From RH-AL1 sp965277735 (GTDB taxonomy: Bacteria; Pseudomonadota; Alphaproteobacteria; Rhizobiales; Beijerinckiaceae), in contig CBDIDO010000001.1 of the NCBI GenBank assembly GCA_965277735.1, positions 1 to 64,000 on the forward strand: a stretch of 64,000 bases of DNA, read 5' to 3'. The notes beneath the pieces were generated by a model, which saw nothing but the letters and a program-made list of their open reading frames with translations, searched no databases and was not told where the DNA came from. Below, piece by piece: positions 39,824-48,797 of the stretch; within the stretch, counting starts at the first letter, position 1, and every line of letters begins with the position of its first letter. Both the position numbers and the translations under genes were made by a program.

Positions 39824-39848
39824 TGCCCATGCCTGATGCCCATGGCTG
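39812..39848. repeat. 13-base tandem repeat spanning the methyltransferase stop and GtrA start
   Basis: GCCCATGCCTGAT occurs at 39812-39824 and 39825-39837, then an 11-base copy with one change at 39838-39848. The unit is not a multiple of three, and holds both TGA and ATG, so gain or loss of one copy would shift the start-to-stop spacing of the two genes. Confidence 0.85.
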
Positions 39849-40258
39849 AAGCCCTCGCGCTCTCGGACCTGCTCGAAGAGGGCGCGAACGTCCTGCGGTT
39901 CGGCCTCGCGGGGCTCGCCAACACGCTGTTCGGCGGCGCGATCATCTTCCTGCTGGCCTGGGGCTGCGGCGCGAATCCCTTCGTCGCCAATGCCGGCGGC
40001 ATCGCAGCCGGGCTTCTTCTTGGTTTTGTACTCAACCGTGTCTTCGTGTTTCAGGCCGAGCGGACGAGCGCGTCGGTCTGGCGCTACGGGGTGACGATCG
40101 CGCTGGCTTTCGCCGGCAGCCAGCTTGTCCTTGCGGCGAGCCGCACCTTGTCTTCCCCGGTGGACGGCAAGGCCGTCGCCGCACAAGTGGCGGCAATGGC
40201 GACCTATACGACGATCAATTTCGTGCTGTGCCGCCTTTGGGTCTTCCGCAAGGGATAG
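39836..40258 (+). CDS. GtrA family membrane protein
   Basis: 140 residues (ATG 39836; ATG 39842 is also in frame). Four hydrophobic segments are seen: VLRFGLAGLANTLFGGAIIF, AGGIAAGLLLGFVLNRVF, YGVTIALAFAGSQLVLAA and AAMATYTTINFVLCRLWV. GtrA proteins move lipid-linked sugars across the inner membrane. Family motifs are F(L)NRxFVF (LNRVFVF) and NFVLCRLWVF. It is coupled closely to the methyltransferase. Confidence 0.88.
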   Translation: MPMAEALALSDLLEEGANVLRFGLAGLANTLFGGAIIFLLAWGCGANPFVANAGGIAAGLLLGFVLNRVFVFQAERTSASVWRYGVTIALAFAGSQLVLAASRTLSSPVDGKAVAAQVAAMATYTTINFVLCRLWVFRKG

Positions 40259-40358
40259 CCGGCGCGCCCGCTGGCCGGCGTGAGAGCCAAAGCCAACGAT
40301 CTTCCCCGTCGAGATAGAGGTATCCCGCTCTCAAGTCGGATCTGCGCTGAGGCCCCCC

Positions 40359-41057
40359 TCACGCCGGCTTGTCGACCTCCGGCACGCCGCTGTTGCGGTC
40401 GGCATAAGCAGCCATGAAGCTGGGCCGCTGCCGCCAGCGCCGCCAGTACGCGTCCACATGCTCGAAGCGCTCGTCGAGCGGGGTCGCGATGACCGGGAAC
40501 TTCGAGAAGGCGATCGCGGTCGCCATCGTGATGTCCGCGAAAGTGGGCGCATCGCCGCCGAGCATCCAGTCGCGCCCGTCCGACAGGTGCCGGTCGACGA
40601 GGCCGGCATGCGCCAGCGCCTCCTTGCGGCAGTGCTCGCCCCAAGCGTGATTGGTGGTCAGCTCGAGCTTCGGCCCAAGCCCGTTGTGCAGGACGTGGAA
40701 CGTCGTGACGATCCGGTAGAGGATGTGCACCCAGATGCGGTTCTCCCACATCGTGTCGAGTCCCTGCTCCATCGGGGTCTCGCCCATGATCTTCCGCCCG
40801 GGGGCGGCCTGATCGAGATAGCGGACGATGGCGGCGGTCTCGGCGAGAGTATTGCCGTCCGCCAGTTTGAGGGTCGGCGTCTCGCCCCAGGGGTTCATCT
40901 TCAGATGCCGCCACTGCCGCTGCTCGCCGACCGGCGTCATATCGTAGACGCGCTCTTCGAACTGATCGGCGATGCCTCTCTCGTGCATGAAGAGGCGCAG
41001 GCGCTGCGGGTTGGGGAAGGCCGACGGCGAGGTGAACAGCTCGAGCTTGGTCGTCAT
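40359..41057 (-). CDS. Glutathione S-transferase family protein
   Basis: 232 residues: an N-terminal thioredoxin-like GST domain (LELFTSPSAFPNPQRLRLFM, then NPWGETPTLKLADGNTLAET with the cis-Pro region) and a C-terminal helical domain (GGDAPTFADITMATAIAFSK). GGAG precedes the ATG. Divergent from a TetR gene with an operator palindrome between; it is probably repressed by that TetR. It would conjugate glutathione to electrophiles or act as a disulfide handler. Confidence 0.9.
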   Translation of the reverse strand: MTTKLELFTSPSAFPNPQRLRLFMHERGIADQFEERVYDMTPVGEQRQWRHLKMNPWGETPTLKLADGNTLAETAAIVRYLDQAAPGRKIMGETPMEQGLDTMWENRIWVHILYRIVTTFHVLHNGLGPKLELTTNHAWGEHCRKEALAHAGLVDRHLSDGRDWMLGGDAPTFADITMATAIAFSKFPVIATPLDERFEHVDAYWRRWRQRPSFMAAYADRNSGVPEVDKPA

Positions 41058-41089
41058 GATGGCTCCAATGCTGAAGGGTAGAAACTCAT

Positions 41090-41107
41090 CTACCTGACGT
41101 CAGGTAG
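41090..41107. promoter_or_regulatory. TetR operator, perfect palindrome
   Basis: CTACCTGACGTCAGGTAG, an 18-base perfect palindrome 33 bases upstream of the GST start in the divergent gap. A second, weaker copy lies at 41148-41166. Confidence 0.85.
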
Positions 41108-41147
41108 GCAAATAGTCGCTAAAGCTTCCCTTCCGCGCTGTCAACGC

Positions 41148-41166
41148 CTATCTGTCGTCAGGTAAG
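41148..41166. promoter_or_regulatory. Second TetR operator, imperfect
   Basis: CTATCTGTCGTCAGGTAAG, similar to the 41090 palindrome but with changes in the left half. It overlaps the leader of the TetR gene, 12 bases before its start, suggesting autoregulation. Confidence 0.75.
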
Positions 41167-41177
41167 TGGAGAGGACG

Positions 41178-41738
41178 ATGGTCGCCGACACGAAGGAGCG
41201 GATCATGGAGGCGGCACGGCTCACCGTGCAGGACCTCGGCTACAGCGGCCTCAGCTTCCGCGAGCTGGCGAAGGACGTCGGCATCAAGAGCGCCAGCATT
41301 CACTATTACTTCGCGACCAAGGGCGACCTCGGCAGCGCGCTGGTCCATCGTTACACCGCGCACTACGCCGACTATCTCGAGGCGCTGTTGACCGAGGGGC
41401 TCGATCCAGAGACGTGCATGGCGCGCTACACCGATGTCTTCGCCGCCACGCTGCGCAACGGCAACCGACTTTGCCTCGCCGGCATGTTGTCGGCCGAGCG
41501 CAACGAGATCCCCGACGAGGTCCGCACCGAGGTCGTCAAATGGGGGGAGATGAACGAGCGCTGGATCGCGCGCGTGCTGGCGAAGCACGAGACCGGCGAG
41601 CCCGAAGACATCCGACGGCGGGCCCGTGCCATCTTCGCGGCGGTCTCGGGCGCCCAGTTGATCGCCCACAGCCGCGACGACATCTGCGTCTATGCGGAGA
41701 TCGTCGCCACGTATCGCGCGAGCGGTCTCATTCCCTGA
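41178..41738 (+). CDS. TetR/AcrR family regulator
   Basis: 186 residues from ATG 41178, preceded by GGAGAGG. N-terminal HTH: TKERIMEAARLTVQDLGY then FRELAKDVGIKSASIHYYFA, ending TKGDL. The C-terminal domain is all-helical and ligand-binding. Two operators in the divergent gap and the neighbouring GST suggest de-repression by an electrophile or drug. A GTG four codons earlier is possible but has worse spacing. Confidence 0.92.
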   Translation: MVADTKERIMEAARLTVQDLGYSGLSFRELAKDVGIKSASIHYYFATKGDLGSALVHRYTAHYADYLEALLTEGLDPETCMARYTDVFAATLRNGNRLCLAGMLSAERNEIPDEVRTEVVKWGEMNERWIARVLAKHETGEPEDIRRRARAIFAAVSGAQLIAHSRDDICVYAEIVATYRASGLIP

Positions 41739-41828
41739 GCCGAACGGGCCATCGGCCTGTAACCTGGGTCACCGACTTTCCCGCATCGAACCGGGTATTT
41801 TTTCCTCTAAACCTCGGGAGGAATGTCC

Positions 41829-42635
41829 ATGCGCAATGCCGCAACCCTTGCACTCGCCTCGCTTCTCGCTTTCGCTGCGCCAGCGCTCGCCGTCACGCGG
41901 GCCAATCCCGAGGCGCCGGCCAATGTCACGGTCGATCAGGTCAAGGCCGCGCTGGCGGCTGCCAAGCCGAATCACCCCGTCGATTTCGCCGACAAGTCGC
42001 TCATGAACCTCGACCTCACCGGGGCGAACCTGGCGAACGCCAACCTGAGCGGCGCTAACCTGCACGGGGCCATGCTCGGCCACGCCAACCTGACGGGCGC
42101 CAACCTCAGCGGGGCCAACCTCGACCTGGCGTTCATCATCGGGGCCAACTTCACCAACGCCAACCTGACCGATGCCAGCCTGGACGGCCCGATCGTCGCC
42201 CAGGGCCTGACCGCGCAGACCGGCGAGATCCCGATCTTCAAGGGCGCCAACATGACCGGCGCGCGCGTTCTCGCCCGATTCACCGGCGGGCAACTGCAAG
42301 GCGCGAAGTTTTCCGGCGCGGACGTGTCGGCGCATCTGAAGAACCAGTCGATGGGTCTGATGCATGCCGAGATGACGAGCGCCAATCTCGAAGGCGCGGA
42401 CTTCTCCAATGCCAACCTCGGGCATGCCGACTTCAGCTACGCCGACCTGAAGGGCGTCAACTTCAAGGGCGCCGATCTGACGCGCGCCGTCCTGACCGGT
42501 GCCGACGCGGCCGGGGCCGATTTCACCGACGCCAATCTCGACGGCGCCGAGATGGACGATGCCAAGCTCGCCAGCGCGAAGGGCCTGGATCACGCCAAGA
42601 ACCTCGACAAGGCGCGCGGCTACAAGAAGTCCTAG
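41829..42635 (+). CDS. Secreted pentapeptide-repeat protein
   Basis: 268 residues from ATG 41829; an ATG six bases earlier is too close to GGGAGGA. Signal peptide (ALASLLAFAAPALAV), then A(N/D)LxX-type repeats: SLMNLDLTGANLANANLSGA, HANLTGANLSGANLDLAF, and later ANLGHADFSYADLKG. These form a right-handed square beta-helix. An interruption of about 30 residues at 118-150 breaks the helix. The role of exported copies is unknown; it may be structural or bind a protein partner. Confidence 0.85.
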   Translation: MRNAATLALASLLAFAAPALAVTRANPEAPANVTVDQVKAALAAAKPNHPVDFADKSLMNLDLTGANLANANLSGANLHGAMLGHANLTGANLSGANLDLAFIIGANFTNANLTDASLDGPIVAQGLTAQTGEIPIFKGANMTGARVLARFTGGQLQGAKFSGADVSAHLKNQSMGLMHAEMTSANLEGADFSNANLGHADFSYADLKGVNFKGADLTRAVLTGADAAGADFTDANLDGAEMDDAKLASAKGLDHAKNLDKARGYKKS

Positions 42636-42716
42636 GTCAGCGCAGCGAGGTCGGTCAAACACTTGCCTTGATCGCGAGTCGGATGCGTCTGGCGGCCTAC
42701 GCCGTCGGAACCCCGC

Positions 42717-43562
42717 ATGAACGTACAGCCTGCCGAGACAATGGTTCGCCCCCGCCCGCGGCTCGCGCCCGACGGGCTCCTGATCGCTGCGATCCTGTCC
42801 GCCAGCGCCGGCTTTCTTGATGGGTTCAGCTACCTCGGGCACGGACACGTCTTCGCCAGCGCGATGACGGGCAACATGGTGCTGCTCGGCATTCACGCCG
42901 CCACCGACGGCGCCGTCAGCAGCTATCTAGCGCCGCTCACCGCCTATGTGACCGGCGTCCTCATCGCGCATGTCGCGGGGCGCGAGGGCGTACGGCGCCG
43001 GATCGGTGGACGGCCGTATCTCGTCACGCTGGCGACGCAGGTCCTGATCCTGGTCGGCCTCGCGCTGGCCGGGCGTGGGCTCGGCAATGCGGCGCTCGTC
43101 TCGCTCATCACTATCGGCACGGCGATGCAGAACGCGAGCTTCCGCAACATCGGCACGCGCACCTACAATTCGGTGATCATGACCGGCAACCTGCAGGCCT
43201 TTTCCAATGCCTTCGCCGCCGGCCTGATGCCGCCGACGCGCGCGAAGCTGGCCGAGGCGATGGTGCTCGGCATCGTCATCGTCGCCTTCATCGGCGGCGC
43301 GGCCGGCGGCGCGCTGGCGGTGCCACCGCTCGGGCTGCACGCGCTGCTCGTTCCCGCCGGCGTTCTCGCCTTGCCTGGCTCGCGCTGCTGGCGTCCGCGC
43401 GCGCCGAGGCCGCGTCCCCGGCGCGCTGAGGTTCAGACCGGCACGACGTCCGGCGCGCCTTTCGGAAACCTGGCGATCACCGAAGGGTCGATGTTGAGGT
43501 GCTGCTGCACGAGGCTCGGCGGCACGTGCGTCAGCCAGTCGGACAGCGACACCTCCTCGTAG
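42717..43562 (+). CDS. DUF1275 (YoaK-like) membrane protein, 3' end probably frameshifted
   Basis: As read, 281 residues. DUF1275 features include LDGFSYLGHGHVFASAMTGN, GNAALVSLITIGTAMQNASF and NSVIMTGNLQAFSNAFA, with six hydrophobic helices. After LLVPAGVLALP (about residue 220) the frame becomes Arg/Pro-rich and runs into the opposite-strand oxalate decarboxylase. In the +2 frame the DNA reads AWLALLASARAEAASPAR and stops at 43427-43429, the natural end. One missing base near 43372 explains it. Only the last 20 residues are affected. Confidence 0.75.
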   Translation: MNVQPAETMVRPRPRLAPDGLLIAAILSASAGFLDGFSYLGHGHVFASAMTGNMVLLGIHAATDGAVSSYLAPLTAYVTGVLIAHVAGREGVRRRIGGRPYLVTLATQVLILVGLALAGRGLGNAALVSLITIGTAMQNASFRNIGTRTYNSVIMTGNLQAFSNAFAAGLMPPTRAKLAEAMVLGIVIVAFIGGAAGGALAVPPLGLHALLVPAGVLALPGSRCWRPRAPRPRPRRAEVQTGTTSGAPFGNLAITEGSMLRCCCTRLGGTCVSQSDSDTSS

Positions 43563-44674
43563 CGATCGGTCTTGAAAATCTCCAGAAACTGGAGGTCGTC
43601 CGTGCCGACGTTCTGGACGTAATGGCCGAGGCTCTTCTTGACGTAGCCGATGTCGCCGGGCCGGAAGTCGGCGGTGTGGGCGCGTGGCCCGGTGTTGAAC
43701 ACCGTCATCCGCGCCTTGCCCTTGATGTAGTACTGCCACTCGTCGGCATTGGGGTGCCAGTGCAGCTCGCGCAGGCCGCCCGGCTTCACCGTGACGAGCG
43801 CCGCCGCGACCGTTTTCGAGATCGGGAAGTTGAGCGAATCCGCGATCTGCACCTTGCCGCCGCGCGTCGTCTTGTTGGGCGTCATCGCCGACAGTTTGAA
43901 GATCACCTTCTCGGTGCCGGCGACGAGGCCGGAGGCCGCGCGATCGGCGCCGAGCGGACCCGGCACGGCGCCCTGGAAGATCCAGAGATTGTCGAGTGGA
44001 ATCTTGGCGAAGGCGCTGCCGTCGACCCCGAAATTGAGCGCGAGCACGTCCGGCGGCGTGTGCGCGATCCAGTCGCTCAGCATCAGCGTGTTGAACTCGG
44101 ACGCCTTGCCGTTGTCGAAGGCGAGCAGGAACTCGGCGCCGTCGGGCCCGAGACCCTGCAGCGAATGCGGCAGGCCGGGCGGGAAGTACCAGAGGTCGCC
44201 GGCGGCAACGTCGTCGACGCTGGGGCGGCCTTGCGCGTCGAGCGTCGTGATACGGCATGTGCCGGTCAGCATGATCGCCCACTCGGCCTGCTGGTGCCAG
44301 TGCATCTCGCGGATGCCGCCGGCGGCGAGCCGCATGTTGACGCCCGAGATCGTGTCCGAGATCGCGAAATCCTCCTGCGTGATCTCGCGTGCCCAGCCGC
44401 CGTTCTGGATGCGCTTCGGTGCGTTGTTGAACGAGGCCCAGAACAGCGCGCCGGCGCCGACATCGGTGGCTGGCGCGTCCTCGAAGCTCGGGAATTGGTC
44501 GGCGAGCGCCTGGTTCTTGGGGCCCGGGTCGGACAGGCTCTGCGGATTGCCTTTGGTATTGATCGCGCCCTCGGGCGGACGGTCCGGATTTCCGAAGCCG
44601 GCGGCGTGCGCGGTCGCGGCGGCGCCCATGATGCCTGCGAAGGCCAGCAGGCTGCGGCGGGGGAGTTCGTTCAT
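43433..44674 (-). CDS. Bicupin oxalate decarboxylase, Tat-exported
   Basis: 413 residues from ATG 44674. The N-terminus NELPRRSLLAFAGIMGAAAT is a Tat signal. Two Mn cupins: H125, H127, E131, H170 (REMHWHQQAEWAIML) and H305, H307, E312, H351 (RELHWHPNADEWQYY). The lid that sets decarboxylase against oxidase activity reads SEFNT (192-196), keeping the key Glu of SENST. It turns oxalate into formate and CO2 in the periplasm. A small secreted gene lies upstream in the same direction, and a LysR gene is divergent. Confidence 0.9.
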   Translation of the reverse strand: MNELPRRSLLAFAGIMGAAATAHAAGFGNPDRPPEGAINTKGNPQSLSDPGPKNQALADQFPSFEDAPATDVGAGALFWASFNNAPKRIQNGGWAREITQEDFAISDTISGVNMRLAAGGIREMHWHQQAEWAIMLTGTCRITTLDAQGRPSVDDVAAGDLWYFPPGLPHSLQGLGPDGAEFLLAFDNGKASEFNTLMLSDWIAHTPPDVLALNFGVDGSAFAKIPLDNLWIFQGAVPGPLGADRAASGLVAGTEKVIFKLSAMTPNKTTRGGKVQIADSLNFPISKTVAAALVTVKPGGLRELHWHPNADEWQYYIKGKARMTVFNTGPRAHTADFRPGDIGYVKKSLGHYVQNVGTDDLQFLEIFKTDRYEEVSLSDWLTHVPPSLVQQHLNIDPSVIARFPKGAPDVVPV

Positions 44675-44772
44675 GTCGATGTTCCGTTTCGATGGCTGTC
44701 GCGTGAGGTTTGGCCTCCCTCTATCGGGAAGCTCGGCGCCGGACCGGGCCGAAGCGCGATCCGGCTTTGCGC

Positions 44773-45090
44773 TCAGTTGCGGCTCTCGAGGCCACCGACC
44801 GGGCCGCCGGTCATCGTCCCGCAGGAATGATCGCCGGTGCCGTAGTACATGCCGTCGCACGAGTCGCGGAACGGGGGACCGTTGAGATCGCGGCCGAAGG
44901 CGTCCCAGTGCGGCGTGTGGTCGTCCTTGGCGAAATGCGGCCAAGGCACATGATTGTAGGCGTGCGGCGACGAGAGGCGCTGGCTGTTCTCGTAATAGGC
45001 CTGGAAGTCCGGTGACCCGGCCGCGGCCGTGCCGATGCCGGCCGCCAGGATCGCCGCGGCCATCGCGCTCTTCATGATGCTCTTCGTCAT
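44773..45090 (-). CDS. Small secreted protein, operon partner of oxalate decarboxylase
   Basis: 105 residues: signal peptide (1-24, KSAMAAAILAAGIGTAAAG), mature part rich in His, Asp and aromatic residues (HAYNHVPWPHFAKDDHTPHW) and two Cys (RDSCDGMYYGTGDHSCGT). No family is recognised. Downstream by 98 bases is the oxalate decarboxylase on the same strand, and the divergent LysR with its palindrome controls the gap. His/Asp content suggests metal binding, possibly Mn supply for the decarboxylase; this is inference. Confidence 0.65.
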   Translation of the reverse strand: MTKSIMKSAMAAAILAAGIGTAAAGSPDFQAYYENSQRLSSPHAYNHVPWPHFAKDDHTPHWDAFGRDLNGPPFRDSCDGMYYGTGDHSCGTMTGGPVGGLESRN

Positions 45091-45139
45091 CGAAAGTCTC
45101 CTCTGTTCGACAAGGAGATGATGTGCCTTGCACGATCGT

Positions 45140-45174
45140 GATGACAGCGATAACCGTCATCAATATATTTGATG
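45140..45174. promoter_or_regulatory. LysR operator region of the oxalate decarboxylase operon
   Basis: CATCAATATATTTGATG (45158-45174) is a perfect palindrome with the T-N11-A plan of LysR sites. GATGAC (45140) and GTCATC (45156) form a second overlapping dyad. Both lie between the divergent lysR and the small secreted gene. The AT-rich core stands out in GC-rich DNA. Confidence 0.8.
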
Positions 45175-45181
45175 AAAGCGC

Positions 45182-46042
45182 ATGCTGCATCCCGACCTCT
45201 ATCTGGCCTTCGCGACCATCGCCGAGACATCGAGCTTCACCGCCGCGGCGGAAAAACTCGGCCTGCGGCAATCGACGATCAGCCAACAGATCAAGCGGCT
45301 CGAGGACGCGATCAAGCGGCCGCTCTTCGCCCGCGATACGCACTCCGTGACGCTGACCAGCGACGGCGAGGCCTTGCTCGACTACGCGCGCGGCATCCTC
45401 GACCTCAATCGCCGCGTCGAGCGCCATTTCTCGGATATCGACATCCGCGGGCGTCTGCGGGTCGGCATCTCGGAGGATTTCGCCGCCTCGCGCTTGCCGC
45501 AGGTGCTGCGCGACTTCGTCGCCGACCATAGCGGCATCGATCTCGAGCTCACCGTCGACATCAGCGGGCCACTCTACGAGCGGCTGGACAGCGGCGCGCT
45601 CGATGTCGTGTTCGCCAAGCGCCTGCGCGGCGAGCGGCGCGGCCAGATCGCCTGGTCCGACGAGCTGGTCTGGGCGGCGCGCCCCGATATCGGGATCGAC
45701 GCCGCGGCGCCGGTGCCGCTCGTCGTGTTCGGCGCGCCGAGCGTCACCCGAACGCAAGCCATCGAAGCGCTGGAGAAGGCCGGCCGCAGCTGGCTGGTCT
45801 CCTGCACGAGCGGCAGCCTCTTCGGTCTGCAGGCGGCAGCCTTCGCCGGCCTCGGCGTCATGCCGTTCGCGCGCAGCCTGCTGCCGGAAGGGCTCGCCCC
45901 GCTTTCGGCGCGCGCCGGCCTGCCGCCGCTCGGCCGCGTCGAGTTCGTCGCGATCGCCGCCCGGCGCCACGATCGGGCCGCGACGGCCCTCGTCGAACGC
46001 CTCGTTGCCAGCGCCGACCAGCTGCGCCGGTCGCGCGCTTAG
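45182..46042 (+). CDS. LysR family regulator of the oxalate decarboxylase locus
   Basis: 286 residues. HTH: FTAAAEKLGLRQSTISQQIK, followed by RDTHSVTLTSDGEALLDYAR and a LysR effector domain with GISEDFAASRLPQVLR and FAKRLRGERRG. It closely resembles the LysR protein at 14785. Its ATG at 45182 lies eight bases after the operator palindrome, which predicts autoregulation as well as control of the divergent operon. Effector unknown; oxalate is a fair guess from position. Confidence 0.9.
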   Translation: MLHPDLYLAFATIAETSSFTAAAEKLGLRQSTISQQIKRLEDAIKRPLFARDTHSVTLTSDGEALLDYARGILDLNRRVERHFSDIDIRGRLRVGISEDFAASRLPQVLRDFVADHSGIDLELTVDISGPLYERLDSGALDVVFAKRLRGERRGQIAWSDELVWAARPDIGIDAAAPVPLVVFGAPSVTRTQAIEALEKAGRSWLVSCTSGSLFGLQAAAFAGLGVMPFARSLLPEGLAPLSARAGLPPLGRVEFVAIAARRHDRAATALVERLVASADQLRRSRA

Positions 46043-46046
46043 CCGC

Positions 46047-47141
<1,095 letters not shown>

Positions 47142-47153
47142 AAGGCCCGTCCG

Positions 47154-47339
47154 TCAGCTTGCGCTGCGGAGGTTCTCCCACACCAGGAGAGCGAGTCCGG
47201 TGATGCCGATCGCGGCGCCGATGAGAAGGTGATGGTCATTGCTGGCGAACAGATCGGCGCGGGCGCCGATGCCTTTGGCGTACATCAGCCCGGCCAACCA
47301 TGCGGTCGCGCCCAGGCCATTCAACACTGCCCATCTCAT
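47154..47339 (-). CDS. Small two-helix membrane protein upstream of modC
   Basis: 61 residues from ATG 47339 (TTG 47363 upstream also in frame): two hydrophobic segments (VLNGLGATAWLAGLMYA and LLIGAAIGITGLALLVW) joined by ARADLFASNDHH. It resembles small alphaproteobacterial inner membrane proteins of unknown role. It ends 12 bases before modC. Coding signal is moderate; a link to molybdate uptake is not shown. Confidence 0.5.
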   Translation of the reverse strand: MRWAVLNGLGATAWLAGLMYAKGIGARADLFASNDHHLLIGAAIGITGLALLVWENLRSAS

Positions 47340-47447
47340 GATCGGGGTACTCGTAATCGACAAACGTAATCTGTCGATGCAATGCGGACGCCATCGCGTT
47401 AGTTCGTGGAGAATTCATACTTAAGGCGATTTTTTGACAGCTGTGCA

Positions 47448-48605
47448 TCAGGTGTCGACGATCCCGGCCGTCCCGTCGCGCGATGCGCCACCATGCGGCA
47501 GTCCGATGTAGGCCGACGACCGCATCTCGACGAGACGCGAGACGGTGCGCTCGCATTCGAAGGCGTCGCGGGAATCGACGGCGGCGAACAGCTCGGCCGG
47601 CTCCGCCTCGGCGGAGGCGAACAGCTTCACCCGCGCCTCATAGAAGGCATCGATTAGGCGGACGAAGCGCTGCACCTCGTAGCGCTGCTCCGCCGCGAGC
47701 TTCGGAATGCCGTCGATGATCACGCTGTGGAAACGCTTGGCGATCGCCAGATAGTCGTGCGCGCCGAGCGGCTTGCCGCAGAGATCGTCGAAGGCGAAGC
47801 GGGCGACGTTGCCGCGCGCCTGCGGAACGGCGAGCTCGCGGCCGTGTACCTTCAGAACGCCCGGCTTGCCGGATGGCCGACCGGTCAGAGTCTCGAACGT
47901 CTGGTTGAGCGCGGTCTCGGCCGCCGCGTCGGCGGGGACGTGAAAAGTCTTCGAGCCCGCGAGCTTCTCCATCCGATAGTCGGTGCGCGACTCGAGCTTG
48001 ACCACATCCATGTGCGTCTGGATCAGCTCGATCGTCTCCAGGAAGAGCCCGCGGTTGAGCCCGTCCTTGTAGAGATCGTCCGGATCGACGTTGGAGGTCG
48101 CGACCACCACTACGCCGCGCGAGAACAGCACCTTGAACAGCCGGCCGATGATCATCGCATCGGCGATGTCGGTGACGGTGAACTCGTCGAAGCAGAGCAG
48201 ATACGCCTCGCGCGCGATGCCCTCCGCGACCGGCTCGATCGGATCCTCGCCCTTCGCGGTACCGCGTTTCACCGCCTGGCGGTGCGCGTAGATCGCGGCA
48301 TGCACCTCGGCCATGAAGGCATGCAGGTGCACACGCCGCTTCTTGGCGACGGCGACATGGTCGAAGAACATGTCCATCAGCATCGACTTGCCGCGCCCGA
48401 CGCCGCCCCAGACATAGAGCCCCTTCGGCGCCGCTCCGGCCTTGGCGCGCACGAGCCAGCCCAGCGCGGACGACTTGCGCGCCGGCGCGTAGCCGTCGAG
48501 CTCGTCGCCGAGCGCCTCGAGCAGCGCGACGATCTTCGCCTGCGCCACGTCGCGCTCGAGCCCGCCGGCCCGGACGCGGGCCTCGTATTGCTGGCGGATC
48601 GGCAT
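47448..48605 (-). CDS. zapE: Cell division protein ZapE (AFG1-like ATPase)
   Basis: 385 residues. Walker A GGVGRGKSMLMDMFFD (GxxGxGKS), LLCFDEFTVTDIADAMII (Walker B), VVVATSNVDPDDLYKDGL (sensor) are the AFG1/ZapE signature. MDMFFDHVAVAKKRRVHLHA follows the usual order. ZapE binds FtsZ rings under stress or low oxygen. The length is typical. No operon partner; divergent from a protease gene. Confidence 0.93.
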   Translation of the reverse strand: MPIRQQYEARVRAGGLERDVAQAKIVALLEALGDELDGYAPARKSSALGWLVRAKAGAAPKGLYVWGGVGRGKSMLMDMFFDHVAVAKKRRVHLHAFMAEVHAAIYAHRQAVKRGTAKGEDPIEPVAEGIAREAYLLCFDEFTVTDIADAMIIGRLFKVLFSRGVVVVATSNVDPDDLYKDGLNRGLFLETIELIQTHMDVVKLESRTDYRMEKLAGSKTFHVPADAAAETALNQTFETLTGRPSGKPGVLKVHGRELAVPQARGNVARFAFDDLCGKPLGAHDYLAIAKRFHSVIIDGIPKLAAEQRYEVQRFVRLIDAFYEARVKLFASAEAEPAELFAAVDSRDAFECERTVSRLVEMRSSAYIGLPHGGASRDGTAGIVDT

Positions 48606-48797
48606 TTTTCGCGAACGGCACTCGTGCGACGGGCGGCTTGCTTAGCCGGCTTTCTCGCCCCGCGGCAAGGCGCGCCGGCTCTGGCCTGCGAGAGACGTCA
48701 AAGCTTCGTTAAAGCTTTAGCGGTCTCCTTGCCTTGATTTGAGCCAAACCGATCGGCACAGTCCGCTCCGTCGAGGGGCCAAGCAAGAGGCGGGGAC

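Noticed and set aside
39836..40258. GtrA-linked methyltransferase as a surface-glycan island with the WecB gene at 60631
   Set aside because: They are 21 kb apart with unrelated genes between; no evidence of one locus.
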